A stretch of DNA of 64,000 nt from Volvariella volvacea V23 (taxonomy: Eukaryota; Basidiomycota; Agaricomycetes; Agaricales; Pluteaceae): assembly GCA_000349905.1 (NCBI GenBank), contig KB722740.1, positions 530,003 through 594,002 on the forward strand, read 5' to 3'. The notes under the pieces were generated by a model, which saw nothing but the letters and a program-made list of their open reading frames with translations, had not been told where the DNA came from and made no database searches. This document shows positions 56,676-64,000 of this stretch, one piece after another (the stretch's first letter is position 1; each line of letters starts with the position of its first letter). Both the position numbers and the translations under genes were made by a program.

Positions 56676-58677
56676 ATGGTTCGCTCCCAGACCCCCTACG
56701 TTACTCCCCACATCCTCCACAAGAACTATGCCCAGGCCTTCGACACCGAGCAGACCAGCCATCGTGAGTCCCCCGTCCGATCTCGCTTCTCGTCCTCATT
56801 CTCCCAGTGATTGGCCGAGATCTCGAGTTCTACTCCCAGGCCGGTTTTGACATGGACAAGATCACCCTTAAGCGAAACGCCCCGGTCGCTTTGCTTTACG
56901 AGGATGCCATCAGGAATGAGGGTGCCATCATCTCGTCATCCGGTGCGCTGATCAACTTTTCCGGCAAGAAGACGGGCAGGAGCCCCAAGGACAAGCGCAT
57001 CGTCTATGAGGAAACCAGCAAGGACGACATCTGGTGGGGATCCGTCAACATCAAGATGGACGAGCGTAGGTGTCAGCCACCTCTTGTGTGCGTCTATCTC
57101 ACTCTTTCTCACAGACACCTTTGAGATCAACCGCGAGCGTGCCATCGACTATCTCAACACCCGCGACAACGTCTATATCTTTGATGGTTATGCCGGGGTA
57201 AGTACCCGGAATGGCACCGATCCACCCAGCTACTCATCGCTTCGGCACACAGTGGGATCCCAAGTATCGCATCAAAGTGCGAGTTATCTGCGCCCGCGCC
57301 TACCATGCATTGTTCATGGTGTGTTTATTGCCCGCCATCGCCTTGACCCACAGCTCAATGACCCCTTTAATTAGCACAACATGCTCATCCGTCCCACTGA
57401 CGAGCAGCTTGCCGATTTTGGCGAGCCCGACTTCACCATCTACAATGCTGGTCAGTTCCCTGCCAACCGCTTCACCAAGGGCATGAGCTCCACCACCTCC
57501 GTCGAGATCAACTTCAAGCGCATGGAGATGGTCATCCTCGGTACTGAGTATGCCGGTGAAATGAAGAAGGGTGTCTTCTCTGTCATGGTGCGTTTGATAT
57601 ATCCTGCCATCACCACAGCATTCTGACATCGCTTCCTTAGCACTACCTCCAACCTGTCAAATTCGGTCAGCTCTCCCTGCACTCCTCTGCCAACGTCGGC
57701 ATCGAGGAAGGTGATGTCACCCTCTTCTTCGGTCTCTCTGGCACTGGCAAGACCACCCTGTCCGCCGACCCTAACCGTCTCTTGATCGGTGATGACGAGC
57801 ACGTCTGGTCTGACACTGGTGTCTTCAACATCGAGGGTGGCTGCTACGCCAAGTGCATCAACCTCTCTGCTGAGAAGGAGCCCGAGATCTACAACGCCAT
57901 TCGCTACGGCAGTATCCTCGAGAACGTCGTTTACAACCCCATCTCTCGCGTTCCCGACTACGACGACATTAGCATCACCGAAAACACTCGCTGCGCCTAC
58001 CCCATCGAGTACATTCCCAACGCCAAGATTCCATGCGTGGTTGACCGTCAACCCTCCAACATCATCATGTTGACCTGCGACGCTTTCGGTGTCTTGCCGC
58101 CCGTCAGCAAGCTCACTCCCGAGCAAGCAAGCTACCACTTCCTTGCTGGTTACACCTCCAAGACACCAGGTACCGAAGATGGTGTGTTGGAGCCCATCCC
58201 CACCTTCTCCACCTGCTACAGTGCACCCTTCATCGTCCTTCACGTAAGTTGGCTCATACTGCTGGCTTGAGCCCCTGTCTCTGACATCCTATCTAGCCGG
58301 GACGCTACGCTGAGATGCTTGCCGATCGCATGTCCAAGCACAACGTCAACTGCTGGCTCATCAACACCGGCTGGACTGGTGGCAAGTACGGTACCGGCAA
58401 GCGCTGCCCACTCAAATACACTCGTCGCATCGTTGACGCCGTCCACTCTGGCGAACTTGCCAAGGCCGAGTACGAGCAATTCGGCACTTTCAACTTGTCA
58501 ATACCTACTGGCATTGAGGGAGTTCCTCGCGAACTTCTCAACCCCTCTTTGGCTTGGACCGACAAGGAGGCATTCCAAAGGGAAGTCAGGAAGTTGGCTG
58601 GCATGTTCCAGAAGGCATTCGCCTTGTACGAGAAGGACGTCGAGCCCAAGGTCCGCGCTGCTGGTCCTCAACTATGA
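56676..58677 (+). CDS. PCK1: Phosphoenolpyruvate carboxykinase (ATP)
   Basis: The gluconeogenic enzyme that converts oxaloacetate and ATP to phosphoenolpyruvate and CO2 in the cytosol. Exon 1 reads [20 protein letters not shown]. Then comes [20 protein letters not shown] with [30 protein letters not shown] and [20 protein letters not shown], followed by [14 protein letters not shown]. Next is the P-loop [20 protein letters not shown], with the metal-binding GDDEHVW directly after, then [13 protein letters not shown] and [14 protein letters not shown]. It is complete at about 540 residues with six short introns. Codon use is strongly biased to C-ending codons (AAC, ATC, TTC), unlike its neighbours, which points to high expression. 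This bias also creates a long antisense open frame that is not a gene. Confidence 0.97.
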
Positions 58678-60051
58678 TTGATTTGAGCGTCAGAGGTGTT
58701 ATCCTGCTTTGCTTTGTCTTATTGTCCCCTCGTTCGCACTAGACTTCCCCCCCCTTTTTTTTTCTGGCCGGAAATTTATTGGTTGTATCGTTTGGATTAC
58801 CTCTCCCTCACCCTCCTGCGCATCTTCCCGTGCATCTACTACCCGCTGCTCGTTCCGCTTATACACAGCTGTATCATGAATTATCTTTTTGTTATATAAC
58901 AACGATATTAGAGACACCAAAAGGCACCAATGTAAAAAGTATCAAACGATACTCCGTGTAACTAATATTGCCGCTGCTGTTAATGTTGGTGGTGGTGATA
59001 GGTCCCAGTTCGGCGTTATGACACCCGAATGCGATGATAGAAATTTTTACGTCCTAGAACCAGTATAATGGGAGCCACTGTACAGCGTTTCCGTGTTGGT
59101 GGTTACAATCGTGATGTCTACGTCCGCTATGCCCCGTGCATGGGATGGTGTCCACTTACGGGCACAAAAATACAAATTCATCGAGCCTTACTATGTCATG
59201 ATGATCAGTATCTGACCCTCTAAAGTCTTGGGTGGTGCTGGCCCTGCTATTTACATTGCACTTTTTTGAAATTTGGGTGGTCCAAGAGGTGCCTATTGGG
59301 GCGATACCCTCAACCCTCGGTCTCTGTTCTCGTCTTGTCCGTCATTGAATTGAAGCTTTGGAGCGCAGTTGCTTGTTACGTGCATTCACTGGCAGTGTCT
59401 CGATGCTGGTGGTCTGATAGGTGGTCTCTGTTTACACCGCTCGGACTCGGGCACTCGTATCTAGGGACTCTGGCAGCTTTGGGCAGCCCGATCACTGTAA
59501 TGGCAAGTCCCGCCAACTTTGAACTTGCTTCCAAGTTGGTGTCGGAGAATTGGCTATTGCTGCCGGGTGACCTTTTGAGCTTGGGACCGCAGGGGGGGTT
59601 GTCTTTAAACCGCCCAGCTTCTCTGCGGGCCGAGGGCTGGGAGGAGGTGGTGGAAACTTGGGATTCGAGACCTTGGTGGATGAGTGGATGTCACTAGATG
59701 ACCAGCGACGCTGGGCAAGGTTGTGAATGCCCCCGGGCCGACCGGTGCGGGGTGAGCCTGAGTGGTTTGTGCTCAAGTCGCTGGAGCGGCAACTCTGGTT
59801 TATAGAAAGCTCATTGGGCGGTCATATGCACGTCGAGTCAAATATAAACCGGAAGCAAAGGCCCACTCCGTGCGTTTGGCAGAGAAAGAACCTGTCAAGT
59901 CTACTACATGATAAGAAGATAAGACGGCTTCATCTAAAGTCGAGCGTGATTTCATGAGAACCTGAATAACTGCATCCACCCTGGAAATAATAACTCCTAG
60001 TTCGATATTGACTTAGCATACCTTATATTGGAATTTCAGAAAGTTAAGCTA
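58678..60051. other. Gene-poor intergenic region
   Basis: No motif-bearing frame in 1.4 kb. The first 300 bp look like the PEPCK 3' untranslated region (a T-tract near 58755). The frame at 59266-59697 lacks any family resemblance. Confidence 0.4.
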
Positions 60052-60360
60052 TTAGTGTGCCTCGATATTAGCGCCACTAACTTCACGACCCACCTTGAAT
60101 TTGTATTGTGCACGCGACGGATTAAAGGCCCAATGGATATCAAGTGCCTTGACACGCTGAAGCCTCGCGGGATCTAAAGTCAATTAGGGTAACTTATCTC
60201 GGAAGGACGTCCTCTAGTTCAACAATTGCCAGTCCATATTCAGTCCTCCGCCCAGCCGACGGGATAGCCTCTTCCTTCGACAAGCGTTTCCCGGTATTTC
60301 CCTCCCGTTTGTGCTCCTGATACGTCATAAGGCCCTAGTAGGCAACTACTCATCAAGTAA
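60052..60360 (-). pseudogene. Decayed coding remnant, family unknown
   Basis: On the minus strand, two protein-like blocks follow one another in different frames: NTGKRLSKEEAIPS with RTEYGLAIVELEDVLPR (about 60340-60190), then DPARLQRVKALDIHWAFNPS and RAQYKFKVGREVSGANIEAH ending at a TAA (60052-60173). Composition and alternation look like real protein. A third overlapping frame reads GGKYRETLVEGRGYPVGW. Only about 24-36 nt separate the blocks, too little for a normal intron, and nothing recognisable lies upstream. I think this is the 3' end of a deleted or degraded gene, although an intact gene with unusual splicing is possible. Confidence 0.45.
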
Positions 60361-60926
60361 CAATGCTATACCCGTGCTAGGGTCGTCGAGGGAGGAATAG
60401 TTGTCAGCCTGCCACATGGACGAACGAAAATTGTTGTGCGCAGACTCCGAGACGGAACTCCACTGCGGGTTTTCCTTTGGAGATGCCGCAGAAAGCAAAG
60501 TATGGAAGGTGGGTCTGTGGAAGACTTATCAGGCCCTGGCCCAATCCAGAACGAGAGCGCGTGTAATGCCAGAGGCGATATGATGTCGGATGGGATATCC
60601 TAGGTTCAACTTGTTGCCGAAGGAAAGGGTGGGTGGTGATTACTGTGCAACTGCTGGAGATTACTGGCAGAACTTCAAAGGGCCCCTCGATAATGCGGGA
60701 GGCCACACTAACGCGTCCTTAGAATCAAAGTCACACTGAACGCCACAGAGTGGGTTTTGCGGGACTAGAGCTCGCTTGTCAGGTATTTAATAACAACTGT
60801 TTGATCATTGTGCTCAAAATACGTTGACCGTGAGATTGGTATACACAGGGGCTTTTGAACGAACTTGCAGCGGGTGGTGTGTAACATCGTCCAGATAGAA
60901 CGCGGCAAGAACAAATTTTCGCTACA
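60361..60926. other. Intergenic, possible further remnant
   Basis: No clear gene. The minus strand has a few short protein-like pieces (for example MWQADNYSSLDDPSTGIALL near 60410) that might belong to the adjacent decayed gene, but they cannot be joined. Confidence 0.25.
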
Positions 60927-61745
60927 TTAGCTCATTCTCAGCACTGGCAGATATTGCTTTAAATTTTGCGACGAGAGATTTAGTGGATCTATCAAAGGAG
61001 GAGACAGTACTGTTCCTAATCGATTGGTTGATGGAGGCTTTCGAGACCGTCGAGGCTGCGGTGACACCTGACTGGTGGATGTGCGGCTGCGCAGCTGATC
61101 AAAGCTTGCGGTATGGCGACTCAGGATCCAGTAAGGCATGAGGTAGTAATGTGGCAAGGATGGTGCTAGTCGAGGCAGCAGTTCTGGCACAGATGGTAGG
61201 TCGGTGGTACGGCCCGTTTCGAATAGAACACCCTGCTCTGGCTGAAGTGTCATTAGAGGTTCTGGGGTACTAACGACTGCAGGAAGCGCCCTGTCACCAT
61301 CACCAGCCACCACAGACTTTCTATTCAGTGGCAAGGTTTCAGTCGACACCACTTGGCTATCGTCAATGGAGTTGCTATCGATTGGACGATCAAGGGATGG
61401 TTGTGGAATGGGTGTTGCAGCTGATATTTCTGTTCGATCTGGAATGCTGCTGGGAGGCTGCTTTCGCTTCTTGCCGCATCGCCTGCATACCCAACCATAG
61501 ATGCCGTTATCAATGTCGCCCTCATTAAACGCCTTGATTCGCGCAATAAGCTCCTCGTCAGATACAGGTGGCTGGTGGCACCCTGCCGATCCGGTAACAG
61601 AACATCAAGCCAAGTCAGCCAGGAGTCATAAGACTTGTGAACACTAACGATGGTGCCAATGCTTGTCGCAGTCTGCACAGGTGAGCAGAAATGCACCCGG
61701 GTTGCTATGGGTTCTGGAGCACCTCGTGCATTGCTTGGTGGACAT
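60927..61745 (-). CDS. PHD-finger protein
   Basis: ATG 61745 gives MSTKQCTRCSRTHSNPGAFL, LTCADCDKHWHHR. An intron of about 55 nt joins to CHQPPVSDEELIARIKAFNE and YGWVCRRCGKKRKQPP. This is a complete Cys4-His-Cys3 PHD finger (CxxC, CxxC, HxxC, CxxC), which usually reads histone H3 tails. The rest is Pro/Ser/Thr-rich and disordered (SIPDRTEISAATPIPQPSLD, VVSTETLPLNRKSV), ending at 60927. The longer upstream frame begins with a non-ATG codon, so MSTKQC is preferred. The protein is short, about 240 residues, with no other domain seen; a chromatin-associated role is by family. Confidence 0.8.
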
Positions 61746-62008
61746 GCCTGCAAGAGCACACCTGGGACGATCTATGGCCGATCTGGCACCTCGAGCGTAC
61801 CACTTTGTCCGCTGCGGTATCGATGCCACAATGGCGTGGCTGTGATGCAAGCTAAGCCTGGTCTTCGAGAGGGGCTAAACAGACCGTCATTGCGGGGCCA
61901 TGGAATGTTGGTATCACGTGGTTTCCTCGCGGTGGGGCATGATGTCAAGCAGTCTCACTACAAATACCCCGCCGCAGCCTCCTTCTCCCTTAACCTCCGC
62001 CTCTCGCA

Positions 62009-63016
62009 ATGGCTGATTCCTGGAAAGACGGCATCGTCCTCAAGGTACCGTCGCTCTTGCTCTATCATCAACCCCGACTTATCAACCCTCGCAGCTCGTC
62101 AACGTCCTTGTTTACTTCCTCTTCCTGGGGTCGAACATATATACAGTCACCGGGTCCTCAGCAATCTACTACAGTGCCCGCGAAACCTACATCACCCCTG
62201 CACCTTGGGCGTTCTTGATCTGGTGAGCCCCTTCCATTTCATGCTTAATTCTCCTCAACTCGCTTCAGGTCTTTGATTCACCTCCTGTTGCTTGGAACCA
62301 TCATCTATCAATTCACCGCCCAAGGAAAGCGCGTAATCATCGATGGCGTTTCCTGGCGCTTCCCTCTGCTTGGTGTTCTGAACGCCATCTATGTCAACAC
62401 CTGGGCTACTCGTCATTACGTCATTGGTATGTCGACCCGCAGCCCTGCGTCTCTGGCCTGATTCTAAGGTGTTCTAGCGTTCATCTTTGCTCTCTTCGTT
62501 AGTTCTGCTGTGACGGTGTGTAATGACTCGTCAGTTCTTCCTGCGCGCTTACAGTGATTTCAGCACATTTACTATATTGTCAAGAAGTTCCACGCCCCAG
62601 AAAACTACCTGGACGAGCTCTTCATTCACCTTCCGTTCTCCCTCTATCATGGGTGGACAACCGTTTTGGTAGTCCTCACCGCATTCGAAGCATTCGGTGT
62701 CAATGCTCATCACCACCGCGCCGGCCCATGGACCAAAGTCTTTGTCTTCTTGGCGCTCTTCTTCCTCGAGGGCACCGCAGCTACATATGCCTTCTCCACC
62801 CCTGAAGGCGATCTTCCCGCATCAATCGCCATTGCATGGGCCTTGTGGGCCATCTTTGCTCACCAGACATCTAGTGGCTTCGTCCACTGGTCCGCCTTGG
62901 CCTTCGCTATTTTGGCGCTCGTCTGGGTCGTTAAAGGTGCTATTGGTTTGGGTGTGCGCAATCGTGGTGTGATTGCTCTAACTGATGAGGAGACTGCTCC
63001 CTTGGTGCATTCTTAA
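62009..63016 (+). CDS. Multi-span membrane protein, TspO/MBR-like
   Basis: Starts [12 protein letters not shown]. An intron joins to [18 protein letters not shown], then [29 protein letters not shown], which resembles the xxTPAxxAFxIWxxIYLLLL motif of tryptophan-rich sensory/TspO-like proteins. Further membrane segments are [66 protein letters not shown] and [18 protein letters not shown]. The C-terminal tail is short and acidic ([11 protein letters not shown]). About eight membrane helices with four short introns. TspO proteins bind tetrapyrroles or sterols; whether this distant relative does so is not known. Confidence 0.72.
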
Positions 63017-63496
63017 AAATCGGACCTTTTGCTTCTCGTGATTTGCTTCCCGGTGTTAGTGCTTTCGTGTGGATTGTCATTTGAATATACTTGCTTTGAA
63101 TTCGTACCATTTTTAACCATCAGACCTCACCGTGTGATATATCATTTAGCTATAAACTCATGAAGGCTACCAGGTCAAACGCCGAGTTCACCATAACCTG
63201 CGCTAGGAATTTAAGTGGGGGCGTACAGCACCTCTGGTGGTTTAGTACAATTGGTGGTAGTGTGTGCGGCCACCACCGCGAACACCTGGCTTGCGATGCA
63301 GACAGTTGGAGCTCCTCCAGGTTAACACATGAACTGGGTACTGTACCCCAAATCGCCGTTGGAAGGCACGTTAACAAATCTATTTCAAGTGAGAGGAACA
63401 AAAGAGAGCTAGAGACAAGGAGGTTGGCTACATCGAAGCGGGGCATAGCAAAACCTTTTCACGATAGCAACAAGCTGCTAGTCGCCGTGTAAGCGT
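63017..63496. other. Convergent 3' spacer
   Basis: A 3' region between the TspO-like gene and the peroxidase gene. No gene is visible. Confidence 0.4.
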
Positions 63497-64000
63497 TTAA
63501 GAAGGTGGGCTAAAAATGCGTTTGTTATTAGTCCTTTGGCAACACAGAGTGAGAGAGCACATACACAGGTGCAACGGAGGTTGCTGGGCCGGGATCGGCA
63601 GTCAAAACGGGGAAGGGCGATGCAGCACACTAGACAACCCTTTAGCACATCGCACAGCGAAGGTCGAAGCAATACTTACAGCTTGCTCGATGTCGCTCTC
63701 GTTTTGGCCGGCAGGCAAGTGAGGCCTGGTAGAAACGGTCTTGGTGCTGGGGATAACTTCGGAGCAATCAATCAGCTCTGCCGGCCAAGTGAGGCCTGGT
63801 AGAAACGGTCTTGGTGCTGGGGATAACTTCGGAGCAATCAATCAGCTTGGTTCGGTCCTGTCCGAGCGTTGCGAGCTTGGACATGGCCGCGCGGAAGTCG
63901 GCAGCCATTTTGGCTTGATCGTCTGTGAAATAGTCGGGTCTAGTGGTGGGTGTTTTTGCAGGTCGGAATTACTTGCTAGGGCTTGCTAAGCACAGGCGGT
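63497..64000 (-). CDS. Class II (lignin/manganese-type) secretory heme peroxidase, C-terminal part
   Basis: Only the 3' end is in the window; the heme and catalytic residues lie beyond base 64000. Three exons are seen. 63680-63939 reads PDYFTDDQAKMAADFRAAMS, KLATLGQDRTKLIDCSEVIP, PAGQNESDIEQA; 63565-63629 reads CAASPFPVLTADPGPATSVA; and 63497-63509 closes the reading with PPS and a TAA. This matches the C-terminus of fungal class II peroxidases (LIDCSEVIP, the EQAC with its disulfide Cys, PFP.L..DPGPATSV, PVPPS end). Introns are 45-55 nt. Whether it is a MnP, VP or LiP cannot be decided without the Mn-binding and Trp residues. The first exon contains a 70-bp tandem duplication that breaks the frame unless spliced out (see findings). 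Confidence 0.88.
63716..63847. repeat. Tandem duplication, 70-bp period, within the peroxidase exon
   Basis: Bases 63716-63777 and 63786-63847 are an identical 62-base stretch, separated by eight bases, so the unit is 70 bp. On the minus strand each copy encodes KLIDCSEVIPSTKTVSTRPH. Perfect identity indicates a recent event or an assembly artefact. Confidence 0.95.

Noticed and set aside
57452..58243. 263-codon open frame antisense to PEPCK
   Set aside because: It is a mirror of the strongly C-biased codons of the PEPCK exons, with Val/Gly-rich composition and no motif.
59266..59697. 143-codon plus-strand frame after PEPCK
   Set aside because: Trp/Leu/Ser-rich chance frame, no motif and no introns or promoter signals.
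1..64000. CRISPR arrays, rRNA, tRNA genes, bacterial operons
   Set aside because: No regularly spaced repeats and no tRNA B-box/acceptor pairing were noticed; the window is eukaryotic throughout. A tRNAscan run would settle the tRNA question.

Overview
This window looks like nuclear DNA of an agaricomycete (mushroom-forming basidiomycete). The evidence is the intron style (almost every gene is cut by GT..AG introns of roughly 46-70 nt), several gene families typical of Agaricomycetes (a CigA/O-fucosyltransferase-like protein, a basidiomycete-type P450, a multi-span protein with the MLYDGLGYF motif) and, at the right edge, the 3' end of a fungal class II secretory heme peroxidase. That last gene suggests a lineage with ligninolytic (white-rot or litter-decay) ancestry. 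All identifications come from reading translations by eye; no database search was run.

Layout. 1-8.6 kb: 3' part of a membrane-protein gene (+), then three genes on the minus strand: a DUF218 (YdcF-like) membrane protein, a transcription factor combining two C2H2 fingers with a Zn2Cys6 cluster, and a CECR5-type HAD phosphatase. 8.6-18.2 kb: plus-strand genes for a CigA-like glycosyltransferase, the RNA-binding repressor Vts1, a 3-hydroxyisobutyrate/6-phosphogluconate dehydrogenase-like enzyme and a WW-MyTH4-RhoGAP protein. 19-28.2 kb: Mtf2-like mitochondrial factor, cytochrome P450, a small DMAC1-like membrane protein, enoyl-CoA hydratase and a tandem pair of YCII-domain genes. 28.6-50.9 kb: Mediator MED14, head-to-head with a SCYL1/Cex1 pseudokinase; a membrane-anchored methyltransferase; a START-like (DUF7053-type) gene that appears frameshifted; an orphan conserved-looking protein; a CSC1/OSCA-type channel; the DASH kinetochore subunit Dad2; and Mediator MED12. 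51-58.7 kb: a RING E3 ligase, the SLX1 nuclease, a GNAT acetyltransferase and a codon-optimised ATP-dependent PEP carboxykinase. 58.7-64 kb: a gene-poor stretch with a decayed coding remnant, a PHD-finger protein, a TspO-like membrane protein and the peroxidase 3' end.

There is no obvious biosynthetic cluster. Most genes are single-copy housekeeping genes on alternating strands with short bidirectional or convergent spacers. Connections that can be argued are two Mediator subunits within about 20 kb (MED14 scaffold, MED12 of the kinase module), beta-oxidation (enoyl-CoA hydratase) with gluconeogenesis (PEPCK), and several mitochondrial proteins.

The most interesting sequence-level observations are: (i) microexons of 8 nt in the first gene and of 14 and 15 nt back-to-back in the HAD gene, the latter encoding the catalytic GDNPxSD motif; (ii) a 70-bp tandem duplication inside the terminal coding exon region of the peroxidase, which breaks the frame unless a new intron is spliced; (iii) a frameshift in the START-like gene; and (iv) decayed or unlisted coding shards at 60.05-60.36 kb and 10.26-10.41 kb. 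I did not find a convincing undescribed multi-gene system.
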